The position numbers and the translations under genes are program-made. This document shows, piece after piece, positions 44,607 to 52,758 of a stretch of DNA of 64,000 nt (positions are counted from its first letter, which is position 1; each line of letters opens with the position of its first letter). The stretch lies in the NCBI RefSeq assembly GCF_900107305.1, contig NZ_FNPL01000006.1:111123-175122 (forward strand), in the 5' to 3' direction. The DNA is from Thermoactinomyces sp. DSM 45892. GTDB taxonomy: Bacteria; Bacillota; Bacilli; Thermoactinomycetales; Thermoactinomycetaceae. The notes beneath the pieces were generated by a model. That model had not been told where the DNA came from. It made no database searches and saw only the letters and a list, made by a program, of their open reading frames with translations.

Positions 44607-44624
44607 TTTACCACTTTTGGTAAA
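44607..44624. promoter_or_regulatory. Palindromic operator candidate
   Basis: TTTACCACTTTTGGTAAA: 7-base perfect arms (TTTACCA / TGGTAAA, with TTGGTAAA extending) about 30 bases upstream of the DnaA-domain gene. Regulator unknown. Confidence 0.35.
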
Positions 44625-44895
44625 TAATTGAACAGCAGTAATTTGGTATAATGTGAAAAAATTTGCCGAAAGGAAAAAATGCATAGGAAAAAACCTTATA
44701 ATCACTGGGTTTTCATTGACAAATTTCTTGCAATAAAATGTTACCTTTCGCTATCACAACTATTTTTTTCAGAATACACAGACCTACTATAAATATTCCT
44801 TATATGATAAAATTTTCCTATTTATCTACCATCCATAAGTTTCTGGTTTCATCCCCTACTCCTAGGGGTAAAGCCGAGATAACTACTTTCCTATA

Positions 44896-44904
44896 CATAG
44901 ATTA
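44896..44904 (+). promoter_or_regulatory. Possible sigma-K -10 element
   Basis: CATAGATTA fits CATAnnnTA. An AC dinucleotide is present upstream but its spacing is off by several bases, so the match is partial. A mother-cell promoter would suit the coat-like tail of the following protein. Confidence 0.3.
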
Positions 44905-44944
44905 GTAGGGACAAATTTTTATCAAATTGTAAGGGGGAACCTTC

Positions 44945-45664
44945 ATGCGTGAACGATATACAGATCAAGAAACGATCCATTATGTACAAAATCTAGTATC
45001 ACACAATCGTTTGGATCATCAGTTGCCTCTACTTGGAGAGGGCCTAAGCGGAAAAGTATACGGTCTCGAAGATTATGCAATCAAAGTATATAAAGACGAC
45101 TACAGCGAAAAAAATGACTCCTATATGTTACACCATCTTCAAGATCACTCTGCCTTTCCGACACTCCACTATCACGAAGACAAATTTATGATTGTGGATC
45201 GGATTCAAGGAAACACCCTTGCAGATAGTATCAAAGCGGGAGAAAAGTTATCAGATCATCAATTTGCTCAAATTGAAGACATCGTAACAGATCTCTACGA
45301 TCACGGGATCGTTGCCCAAGACCTGCATCTCCATAATATGATGATCGATCACGACGGCAAAATGAAAGTGATCGACGTGGGTCGATTCTTCCACACTGAT
45401 TATCCTGAACTATATCAAGATATTTTAGAAGATCAATTGAATCTCACCCAATATCACATGGGCTTCTTCTCTTCCATTAAAGACAAATTAAAAAAGAAGA
45501 AGTACTATGGCTCTTCTTCCCATCGTCGTTATCGTAAACATTCTTCCTCTGACTATCGCCATCATCGTCATCACAGTTCATCCTCACGTCGTAAACGCCA
45601 TTATTATGGGTCCTCCTCTTCTCATCATCGTAGACATAAACGTAAAAGCTTCTTTAGCTCATAA
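44945..45664 (+). CDS. Protein-kinase-like protein with CotG-like basic Ser/His-rich tail
   Basis: 239 residues. The first 165 form a minimal kinase-like fold: glycine loop LGEGLSGKVYGL near residue 30, lysine in YAIKVYK near 43, catalytic loop AQDLHLHNMMID near 126 (HRDxxxxN variant) and VIDVGRF near 148 in place of DFG. From about residue 178 comes a 60-residue tail of Ser, His, Arg, Lys and Tyr in imperfect repeats (KKKYYGSSSHRRYRKHSSS, then RKRHYYGSSSSHHRRHKRKS), unlike any kinase domain but like spore coat CotG. AAGGGGGAAC ribosome site. Best explained as a coat-associated kinase carrying its own substrate-like tail. Confidence 0.75.
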   Translation: MRERYTDQETIHYVQNLVSHNRLDHQLPLLGEGLSGKVYGLEDYAIKVYKDDYSEKNDSYMLHHLQDHSAFPTLHYHEDKFMIVDRIQGNTLADSIKAGEKLSDHQFAQIEDIVTDLYDHGIVAQDLHLHNMMIDHDGKMKVIDVGRFFHTDYPELYQDILEDQLNLTQYHMGFFSSIKDKLKKKKYYGSSSHRRYRKHSSSDYRHHRHHSSSSRRKRHYYGSSSSHHRRHKRKSFFSS

Positions 45665-45671
45665 AGTGAAT

Positions 45672-45714
45672 CAGCCTCTCAGAGTTCAAAAAAATCTGGG
45701 AGGCCATTTTTTTA
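45672..45714 (+). terminator. Intrinsic terminator after the kinase-like gene
   Basis: Stem GCCTCTCAGA / TCTGGGAGGC (9 of 10 pairs) with an 11-base A-rich loop, followed by seven T. Confidence 0.9.
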
Positions 45715-47253
45715 TAAATCATATTTTTTTATCTTCTTCAATAAGGCTGTATGGCTCATTCGCAACTGTCTAGCTGCTTGGCGAATGCTACTATGCTGTT
45801 CCAATGTACGTTTGATAATTCTTCTCTCTGTCAGCTCCAAATGAGGCTTTAATCCAACCATCTCCAACATTTCACTTCGGTCCAATCCATTTCGACCAGG
45901 TGAAATGGAAACCCGATGAATTTCCGTCTCATGATCCGGGCACAAGTAGACACTACGCTCCATTACATTTTGCAACTCTCTCACATTCCCTGGCCAGTCG
46001 TGCAGATATAACTGTTGACGGGCATACTCTGATAAACGCAATACAGGTCGTCTCACCCATTCGCATGTTTTTTTCAAAAAGTGATTCGCTAGTAGTAGAA
46101 TTTCACATTCCCTCTCTCTCAATGGGGGAATCTCAATCGGAATCACATGCAATCGGTAATACAAATCCTCACGGAACTTTCCCTGTTTCACCCACTCTCC
46201 TAATTTTCGGTTCGTTGCCGTAATCAAGCGAAATTGTAACGGGATTACTTTATTACTCCCAATTCTTCTAATCGATTTTTCTTCTAATACCCTCAATAGT
46301 TTCGATTGCAAGTGAAGAGGAATCTCCCCCACCTCATCTAAAAACAAGGTACCGTTACGAGCTGTTTCAAATAATCCCTCCTTCCCCTCTTTAGATGCGC
46401 CCGTAAAAGAGCCTGCTTCATAACCAAATAACTCACTTTCAAGTAATTGCTCCGGAATCGCCGCACAGTTGATCGGGATAAAGGGACCGTTTGCTCTTAG
46501 GCTTTCATAGTGAATGGCTCTAGCAAACAGTTCCTTTCCTGTTCCACTCTCTCCAGATAAGAAGATCGTCACATCGCCTTTCGCTACACATCTGGCTGTC
46601 TGAATACAGTTTTTCATTCCTTTACTCTCATGGATAATCTCTTCAAAATGCGTCATCTCCGAGCGCTGCACAGATTGAATCCACTCATTTGCTTGTTGCA
46701 AATCACGAAACACCACAACCCAACCTTGGGAATCATTTTCCGACATGCAGATCGGATAGAAGTCAGCAACGACTCGAATTACTCGATTTCCTTCCATATA
46801 TATGGTCAAAGAGGAGGTTTCTTTTTTCATCAATCTCTCACAGTCTTCCTTCGTTATCCCCCATAAAGTCGGTAATTCCATTCCTTTGTATGTCTTTTCA
46901 TCTGTTTGTAGGAGGGTCTCCGCGGCTAGATTCATCGTGTTCACTAGCAGATTCGAATCGACGAGGATCACTCCATTACTAATCGTAGCAAGTGTTGTCT
47001 TCAGTTCATTCGCATGTAATTCAGAGGGCAAGAAAGGAATCACATGTACCTTTCTCACTCCCGATGTATGAGTAATATGACGACACAGTTGATCCTGTAA
47101 GGCAGAAGGAAGCGAATTGGTCTTTAGATAGATAAAATGAGGTTTCACTTCCATCTTGACGATGTCTAATTGAAATGATAGAAATGATTCCATGACATCG
47201 TGGGTAATCCCCAACCAATTCTCGGTCTCAATCTGAAAAGTCATCATCTGCAT
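45712..47253 (-). CDS. TyrR-type sigma-54-dependent transcription activator
   Basis: 513 residues with four parts: an N-terminal ACT-like amino-acid-sensing domain (about 1-75: ENWLGITHDVMESFLSFQLDI...VRKVHVIPFLPSE), a PAS domain (about 80-195: ISNGVILVDSNLLVNTMN), a sigma-54 AAA+ domain with GESGTGKELFARAIH near 233 and the sigma-54 contact loop GSFTGA near 296, and a Fis-type helix-turn-helix (last 45 residues, SSIRQAARQLRMSHTALLKKIKKY). The order ACT-PAS-AAA-HTH is that of TyrR. It sits 70 bases downstream of a methionine gamma-lyase gene that has a sigma-54 promoter, which it most likely activates in response to an amino acid. Confidence 0.88.
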   Translation of the reverse strand: MQMMTFQIETENWLGITHDVMESFLSFQLDIVKMEVKPHFIYLKTNSLPSALQDQLCRHITHTSGVRKVHVIPFLPSELHANELKTTLATISNGVILVDSNLLVNTMNLAAETLLQTDEKTYKGMELPTLWGITKEDCERLMKKETSSLTIYMEGNRVIRVVADFYPICMSENDSQGWVVVFRDLQQANEWIQSVQRSEMTHFEEIIHESKGMKNCIQTARCVAKGDVTIFLSGESGTGKELFARAIHYESLRANGPFIPINCAAIPEQLLESELFGYEAGSFTGASKEGKEGLFETARNGTLFLDEVGEIPLHLQSKLLRVLEEKSIRRIGSNKVIPLQFRLITATNRKLGEWVKQGKFREDLYYRLHVIPIEIPPLRERECEILLLANHFLKKTCEWVRRPVLRLSEYARQQLYLHDWPGNVRELQNVMERSVYLCPDHETEIHRVSISPGRNGLDRSEMLEMVGLKPHLELTERRIIKRTLEQHSSIRQAARQLRMSHTALLKKIKKYDL

Positions 47254-47322
47254 AGGAGATCATCCTTTGAGTCGAATTTTATAACTATTGTAGCAAAATT
47301 TGACCCTATTTCGCATGTTCAT

Positions 47323-48528
47323 CTATCTTTCCATAGCTTGACGAAGATCTTCGATAATATCTTCTACCTCCTCTATTCCTACCGAAAGCCGAACGAGTCC
47401 ATCGCTAATTCCCATCTTCCATCTCTCTTCTTGCGGTACAATCGAGTGGGTCATCGATGCCGGATGTTGAATCAACGTATCTACATCACCCAAGCTAACC
47501 GCTAGGCGACATAGATTCAATCGATTTAGCATATGAACAGCCGCTTCATAACCACCTGTTAACTCAAAAGCGATTATGCCACCAAATCCCTTCATCTGCT
47601 TCTTAGCTAGTTCATGCTGTGGAAAACTAGGTAAACCGGGGTAGTATACCCGACTAACAAAAGGATGAGATTCTAAAAATTCTGCCACCAACTGCGCACT
47701 ACCATTGTGTTGTTCCATTCGAAGTGCTAGCGTTTTTAGCCCTCTGAGCAATAAGAAAGCATCCATAGGAGCGAGAATACCCCCCAAATCTTTTTGTGTC
47801 GTCATCTGGATTTGTTTCATCATGTCATGGGAGCCCGCAATCACACCGGCCACTACATCTCCATGACCTCCAATATATTTCGTTGCGCTATGGATGACAA
47901 TATCACATCCATATTCAATAGGGCGCTGTAGGTATGGAGACAGAAAGGTATTATCCACTGCTGTATAGATCCCCGTTTCCTTGGCAACTTTTGATACCAT
48001 TGCTAAGTCGATTAACTCCATAGTTGGGTTAGCTGGGGTCTCTAGGTAGATTAACGTCGTATTAGGACGGATTGCTTTACGAACCTCTTCCTCATCCGTC
48101 ATCTCGATCAAGGAGACCTCGACTTGATAGCGTTCTTCCATCAACTTTAATAAACCAAAGGTACATCCATACAAACTACGCGAGCAGAGAATGTGGTCTC
48201 CGGTCCTCACTATCCCCATCAGAACAGCTGATATCGCCGCCATACCAGAACCAAAGGCTAATGCTGAATCGGCTCCTTCCAATAAGGCAATCTTCTGCTC
48301 TAATAGCTGTACCGTTGGATTCCCTAAGCGCGTATAAACATATCCCTCTTCCAAACCAGAAAAGCGATTGGCACCCTGCTCCACACTTTCAAAGACAAAG
48401 GTAGAAGTTTGGTAAATGGGAGGTACTAAGGAACCGATTCCCCCTTCTACTTTTATCCCGTCACCATGAATTGCTTGCGTAGCAAATCCCCACTCTTTTG
48501 GCATCATTTTCGTTAACAGTTTACTCAT
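47323..48528 (-). CDS. megL: Methionine gamma-lyase
   Basis: 401 residues from ATG 48528 (AAAGGGG 6 bases upstream). Cys/Met-metabolism PLP enzyme: YTRLGNPTV near residue 69, SGMAAISAVLMG near 96, the PLP lysine in HSATKYIGGHGD near 210. The active-site loop reads SLYGCTFGLL near residue 122, with the cysteine typical of methionine gamma-lyase rather than cystathionine enzymes. It breaks methionine into methanethiol, ammonia and 2-oxobutanoate. A sigma-54 promoter lies just upstream and a TyrR-type activator gene just downstream. Confidence 0.85.
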   Translation of the reverse strand: MSKLLTKMMPKEWGFATQAIHGDGIKVEGGIGSLVPPIYQTSTFVFESVEQGANRFSGLEEGYVYTRLGNPTVQLLEQKIALLEGADSALAFGSGMAAISAVLMGIVRTGDHILCSRSLYGCTFGLLKLMEERYQVEVSLIEMTDEEEVRKAIRPNTTLIYLETPANPTMELIDLAMVSKVAKETGIYTAVDNTFLSPYLQRPIEYGCDIVIHSATKYIGGHGDVVAGVIAGSHDMMKQIQMTTQKDLGGILAPMDAFLLLRGLKTLALRMEQHNGSAQLVAEFLESHPFVSRVYYPGLPSFPQHELAKKQMKGFGGIIAFELTGGYEAAVHMLNRLNLCRLAVSLGDVDTLIQHPASMTHSIVPQEERWKMGISDGLVRLSVGIEEVEDIIEDLRQAMER

Positions 48529-48571
48529 TACGATTCCCCTTTCACGGCTGATCCTTTTCAACATAGAATGA

Positions 48572-48587
48572 TGCAAGAATCATGCCA
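48572..48587 (-). promoter_or_regulatory. Sigma-54 (-24/-12) promoter of megL
   Basis: Minus strand TGGCAT-GATTC-TTGCA against consensus TGGCAC-N5-TTGCW: only one mismatch, with the exact spacing. Predicted start of transcription near 48560, about 30 bases before the ATG. Confidence 0.8.
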
Positions 48588-48631
48588 AAGGGAAAAACGC
48601 GGATCATCACGAATATAGGTAATAATAGTGG

Positions 48632-48672
48632 TTTGATTTATTTCCAATGGTAAGAAAAGATACCAAATCAAA
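48632..48672. promoter_or_regulatory. Candidate activator-binding site upstream of megL
   Basis: Two overlapping inverted repeats, TTTGATTT (48632) / AAATCAAA (48665) and GGTA (48649) / TACC (48661), lie about 70-110 bases upstream of the predicted megL start, where sigma-54 activators normally bind. The sequence is not the E. coli TyrR box. Confidence 0.4.
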
Positions 48673-48699
48673 AAAAGCGAACATAAGATGGTGAATATC

Positions 48700-49335
48700 A
48701 TGACACAATTTTTTCTAGGATTAGGCTCTTTGATTGCGGTGATCTATCTCATAGCAATCTGGTTTCAACATCAGAAAGTACACGAAATGTTAAAAGCGGT
48801 CCCCATTCTCTGTTGGAGCCTTGTAGTTGGAATGACTCTCCCAGATGGAGGAGCCTTTGGTTACTATCTATTAACAGGACTTCTATTTTCCGCTCTGGGC
48901 GACTTATTTTTACTTAATCATGATAAACATTTTCTAAAAGGGTTAGTTAGCTTTTTTATTGCTCATGTGGTGTATGTAGTAGGATTTGCCTCTATTCCAA
49001 CGAGTGGGAACTCCTTTCTTTGTCTGGGGATCTTACTATTAACCGCACTTCTTTATATGAGTTTTCTTCGTCGGATCATCATGGAGGAACACTCATCGGT
49101 TGCATTTTTTCTATCTGTTTGTGCATATATCCTTATGATTACAGCGATGGTTTATACAGCTTGGCTTACATCTCAGTATTGGCTCATAGTAGGTTCTCTG
49201 CTCTTTTATATATCGGACTTTACACTCAGTTGGAATAAGTTTGTCCGTCCGTTTAAGAAAGCAGACGTAGTGATTATGATTACTTATTATGGTGCGCAGG
49301 TTAGCTTGGTTGTTGGGTATCTCTGTTATATGTAA
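48700..49335 (+). CDS. YhhN-family membrane protein (lysoplasmalogenase-like)
   Basis: 211 residues from ATG 48700 (GGTGA 5 bases upstream). About eight hydrophobic segments. Conserved acidic motifs GDLFLLNHDKHFLKGLVSFFIAHVVYV near residue 68 and FYISDFTLSWNKF near 170 match the TMEM86/YhhN family, whose animal members cleave lysoplasmalogen. Divergent from megL. Confidence 0.82.
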   Translation: MTQFFLGLGSLIAVIYLIAIWFQHQKVHEMLKAVPILCWSLVVGMTLPDGGAFGYYLLTGLLFSALGDLFLLNHDKHFLKGLVSFFIAHVVYVVGFASIPTSGNSFLCLGILLLTALLYMSFLRRIIMEEHSSVAFFLSVCAYILMITAMVYTAWLTSQYWLIVGSLLFYISDFTLSWNKFVRPFKKADVVIMITYYGAQVSLVVGYLCYM

Positions 49336-49364
49336 AATAGACGATTTGTGTTCTAAATTCAACG

Positions 49365-49404
49365 GAAGGAGAATCTATTGATGACAAACAACAGATTTTC
49401 CTTC
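49365..49404 (+). terminator. Hairpin between yhhN-like and sat genes
   Basis: GAAGGAGAATCT pairs with AGATTTTCCTTC (11 of 12) around a 16-base loop and is followed by TTTCATTT. Probably a terminator. The 5' arm contains the ribosome site of a 22-codon frame (ATG 49381 to TAA 49449), so a leader role cannot be excluded. Confidence 0.5.
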
Positions 49405-49468
49405 TTTCATTTAATCTATTATTCTGCCAATAAGTCGAGTTGCTTCTAATCGATTAGGAGGTAAACGA

Positions 49469-50626
49469 ATGATTCAACCACATGGCGGTACACTTGTCTC
49501 AAGAGAACTATCTAGTGGAGAGAGGGAAAGGTGGCTCCAAAAAAGAGAGGAGTATCCTGTCATCACGATCTCAGAGCGTACATTCTCAGATCTTTATTGC
49601 ATTGCCACAGGCGTGTTTTCACCCCTAACCGGATTTCTTACCAAAGCTGACTATCATAGTGTTCTTACGGATATGCGTTTAAGCAATGGACTGGTATGGT
49701 CGATTCCGATTACGCTACCCATCCCGCCGGAACAAAAAAATGAGATCTCCTCTTCCGAATATGCCTTTCTCCAGCGAAAAGATAAATCTATCGTGGGATT
49801 AGTCGAAATAGAGAGCATCTACCAAGTGGATCAACAAAAGGAAGCACAATTCATCTACCGTACAACGGATCCGAATCATCCTGGAGTTGGTAGTTTATTG
49901 AGACAAAGCTCTCTCTACTTAGGCGGTTCGATCTGGCTCTGGAAACGCCCTCAACTCGATCCTTTTACAAACTATCATCTCACACCTTCCTATACACGGA
50001 ACTATTTTCACGAGAAGCAGTGGAATACGATCGTAGGGTTCCAGACTCGTAATCCAGTTCATCGTGCCCATGAATATATTCAAAAAGTGGCCCTGGAAAC
50101 GGTGGATGCTCTATTTCTCCATCCACTGGTCGGGGAAACGAAAGCGGACGACATACCCGCAGAAGTACGAATAAAAAGTTATGAGACCATTCTGAAATAT
50201 TATTACCCTACAGAACGTGTGCTTCTTGGTGTCTTCCCTGCCGCTATGCGCTATGCGGGTCCACGAGAAGCGATCTTCCATGCAATCGCGAGAAAAAACT
50301 ATGGCTGTACCCACTTTATAGTTGGACGTGATCATGCTGGGGTAGGAAGCTACTATGGAACATATGATGCACAACATATTTTCCAAGAGATCTCATCTGA
50401 TGACCTCGGAATCCAGCCCCTATTTTTTGAACATAGCTTCTATTGTCGACGTTGCTTGGGGATGGCTTCCTACAAAACATGTCCCCACTCTGATGAAGAT
50501 CATGTGATCTTATCTGGTACCAAGGTACGGAAGATGCTAACATCTGGTGAAGTCCCACCGCCAGAATTTTCCCGCCCCGAGGTAATTCGTGTTTTAATAG
50601 ATGGAATAACCAAAGGATCATCATAA
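49469..50626 (+). CDS. sat: Sulfate adenylyltransferase (ATP sulfurylase)
   Basis: 385 residues, the length of Bacillus Sat. Active-site motifs [12 protein letters not shown] near residue 190, [18 protein letters not shown] near 216, [37 protein letters not shown] near 255-292, and a zinc-type [15 protein letters not shown] near 325. It makes adenylyl-sulfate from sulfate and ATP. No APS kinase, PAPS reductase or sulfate transporter gene adjoins. AGGAGG ribosome site. Confidence 0.95.
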   Translation: MIQPHGGTLVSRELSSGERERWLQKREEYPVITISERTFSDLYCIATGVFSPLTGFLTKADYHSVLTDMRLSNGLVWSIPITLPIPPEQKNEISSSEYAFLQRKDKSIVGLVEIESIYQVDQQKEAQFIYRTTDPNHPGVGSLLRQSSLYLGGSIWLWKRPQLDPFTNYHLTPSYTRNYFHEKQWNTIVGFQTRNPVHRAHEYIQKVALETVDALFLHPLVGETKADDIPAEVRIKSYETILKYYYPTERVLLGVFPAAMRYAGPREAIFHAIARKNYGCTHFIVGRDHAGVGSYYGTYDAQHIFQEISSDDLGIQPLFFEHSFYCRRCLGMASYKTCPHSDEDHVILSGTKVRKMLTSGEVPPPEFSRPEVIRVLIDGITKGSS

Positions 50627-50692
50627 AGAGCCTTGTCTGTCACGGAGCATGTATCAGCCCACAGCTCCGAGACATCGTCCCTCTTCCACACT

Positions 50693-50735
50693 AAAAAAGA
50701 ACAGCTCTACCTTATAGGTGAAGTCTGTTCTTTTA
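50693..50735. terminator. Bidirectional terminator between sat and the dipeptide permease operon
   Basis: Stem AAAAGAACAG / CTGTTCTTTT (10 bases) with an inner ACCT / AGGT, A run before and T run after. Confidence 0.9.
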
Positions 50736-50761
50736 TCGTATTTCTTCTAGATCGCACAACC

Positions 50762-51670
50762 TCACTGCTTCATTCGCGGATCAAATATATCACGCAAACC
50801 ATCGCCTAATAGGTTAAAGCCCAGTACCGTCAACGCCACAGCAACTCCTGGAAAAATCATCGTCCATGGGGCCAACTGGATATATTGGCGAGCATCTGCT
50901 AGCATCGTCCCCCACTCGGGTTCAGGAGGCTGGGCACCTAATCCGAGGAAGCCAAGTGCCGCCGCTTCAATCACAGCCGTGGCAAAACCAAGTGTTCCTT
51001 GCACCATGATCGGAGTCCAACAATTAGGCAGAATATGATGAAATAAAATCCGACGATTCTTCATCCCCATTGCCCGAGCGGCTAGAATATAATCCTCTGA
51101 TTTGACACTTAGCACTTTCGATCGCATTAGACGACCAAACGTAGGAATATTAATAATCGCAATCGCTAAGAGAGCATTGCTCAAGCTTCGTCCTAGCATG
51201 GCTACAATGGCAATCGCGAGGAGAATGCTTGGAAAAGCAAGGAGAATATCAAAAAAACGTGAAATGATTGTATCTCTCCATCCTCCATAAAATCCAGCAA
51301 CCAATCCGAGGAGACTCCCCACCATAATCGATCCCGAAATAGCAAAAAGTCCCACCCATAGAGAGATTCGTGTCCCATAAATCACACGAGTAAATATATC
51401 ACGCCCCATTTCATCCGTTCCAAACCAATGTTCTACGGAAGGAGCTTGCAAGAGTGCCTGACTTCGAGCCGTATATTCGTAAGAAGTGATAAACGGAGCG
51501 AGAAGGGCAATAAGCAAAAAAGATAGCACGATGACACTTCCAATCACCGCAGAACGGTGTCGCAAGAAAGCTCGCACGAAATCGCGAAAGGGTGACTCTA
51601 CTATTTCCTTTTCTGGAGCAATCGGGGGCTCTGGCTGTGTAAATGTTACTGGCTGTGTATGTGCGCTCAT
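50762..51670 (-). CDS. oppC: Peptide ABC transporter permease (OppC/DppC)
   Basis: 302 residues, six membrane segments after a hydrophilic N-terminus. OppC signature: FGTDEMGRDIFTRVIYGTR near residue 82 and the EAA loop AARAMGMKNRRILFHHILPN near 195. Last gene of the transporter operon. It starts 4 bases after the oppB-like stop. Confidence 0.92.
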   Translation of the reverse strand: MSAHTQPVTFTQPEPPIAPEKEIVESPFRDFVRAFLRHRSAVIGSVIVLSFLLIALLAPFITSYEYTARSQALLQAPSVEHWFGTDEMGRDIFTRVIYGTRISLWVGLFAISGSIMVGSLLGLVAGFYGGWRDTIISRFFDILLAFPSILLAIAIVAMLGRSLSNALLAIAIINIPTFGRLMRSKVLSVKSEDYILAARAMGMKNRRILFHHILPNCWTPIMVQGTLGFATAVIEAAALGFLGLGAQPPEPEWGTMLADARQYIQLAPWTMIFPGVAVALTVLGFNLLGDGLRDIFDPRMKQ

Positions 51671-51673
51671 CGT

Positions 51674-52687
51674 TTAATCCCCCTTCCCATATTGAATCCG
51701 CGGATCAACCCATGCATATAGCAGATCAACCATTAAATTAATCAAGACGAAAATCGTAGCCAAAATTAAAATTCCCGATTGAATAACTGGATAGTTCCGT
51801 GCATTAATCGCATCAAAAATATAGCGACCTACCCCGGGCCAGCTAAAAATCGTCTCCGTAAGCACAGCTCCGCCTAATAGAAGCCCCAACTGTAAACCAA
51901 CAACCGTTAACACAGGGATAAAAGCATTTTTCAAGGTGTGCTTATAAATAACCCAAAACTCGCCTAATCCTTTTGCTCGGGCCGTTCGGATATAATCGGA
52001 ACGCATCACCTCAAGCATACTCGAACGAGTCATCCTCGCAATAATCGCCATGGGAATCGTCCCTAACGCTACGGCAGGCAATATTAAATGTAAGAGAACA
52101 TCCTGAAAAGCATACCAATTCCCTTGAATGATGGCATCAATGGTATAAAAGTTCGTGATCGAATCAAATTCCATTCGCGGATCAAGTCGCCCATTAGAGG
52201 GAAATAAATCAAGCTCCTGAGCAAAAAACCATTGTTCCATTAACCCTAGCCAAAAAATGGGCATCGATACGCCTATCAGCGCAATTAGCATAGCCGTATA
52301 ATCAAACCACGAATTTTGTTTCCAAGCAGAAAGGATTCCGAGATTTACTCCAAAGAAAACCGCAATCAGCATGGCAACCACTGCTAACTCCGTTGTCGCC
52401 GCCAAAAACGGCTTTATCTCCTTTGCAATCTCTTGCTTCGTTATTAGGGAAGTTCCCAAATCCCCCTGTAAGATATCTTTTACATAGGTAAAATATTGAA
52501 TATATGCCGGCTTATCAAGTCCTAGGTTTTCACGAATCTCTTGTATCTGGGCTGGTGTCGCTTTATCACCCACGATCGTTCGTGCAGGATCGCCTGGAAT
52601 CGCGTGAACCACTGCAAATGTGATAATCGACATACCGATCAACACGGGGATGAGCATAATAAGTCGCCGGATTATATAGGAGATCAT
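51674..52687 (-). CDS. oppB: Peptide ABC transporter permease (OppB/DppB)
   Basis: 337 residues from ATG 52687 (AGAGGGGAAC upstream), starting MISYIIRRLIMLIPVLIG, the usual OppB N-terminus. FAVVHAIPGDPAR near residue 24, EAA loop RTARAKGLGEFWVIYKHTLKNAF near 235 and FSWPGVGRYIFDAI near 288. Forms the membrane channel with OppC. Confidence 0.92.
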   Translation of the reverse strand: MISYIIRRLIMLIPVLIGMSIITFAVVHAIPGDPARTIVGDKATPAQIQEIRENLGLDKPAYIQYFTYVKDILQGDLGTSLITKQEIAKEIKPFLAATTELAVVAMLIAVFFGVNLGILSAWKQNSWFDYTAMLIALIGVSMPIFWLGLMEQWFFAQELDLFPSNGRLDPRMEFDSITNFYTIDAIIQGNWYAFQDVLLHLILPAVALGTIPMAIIARMTRSSMLEVMRSDYIRTARAKGLGEFWVIYKHTLKNAFIPVLTVVGLQLGLLLGGAVLTETIFSWPGVGRYIFDAINARNYPVIQSGILILATIFVLINLMVDLLYAWVDPRIQYGKGD

Positions 52688-52758
52688 GAGCGGTTCCCCT
52701 CTCTTTTCTGTATAAAAAGTGACATTGCATATCATTGCAATGCCACTTTTTATCCTTA

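Larger units (their letters stand above)
44575..44944. other. AT-rich intergenic region between divergent genes
   Basis: About 370 bases with no gene. Holds an 18-base palindrome at 44607-44624, a short inverted repeat AAAACC / GGTTTT near 44695, a TTGACA at 44716 without a matching -10, and a CCCCTA / TAGGGG inverted repeat near 44860. A sigma-K-like -10 (CATAGATTA, 44896-44904) lies 40 bases before the kinase gene. Confidence 0.45.

Noticed and set aside
45507..45773. 88-codon hydrophobic frame inside the kinase tail
   Set aside because: It is produced by reading the repeated Ser/His/Arg codons in a shifted frame and runs across a terminator.
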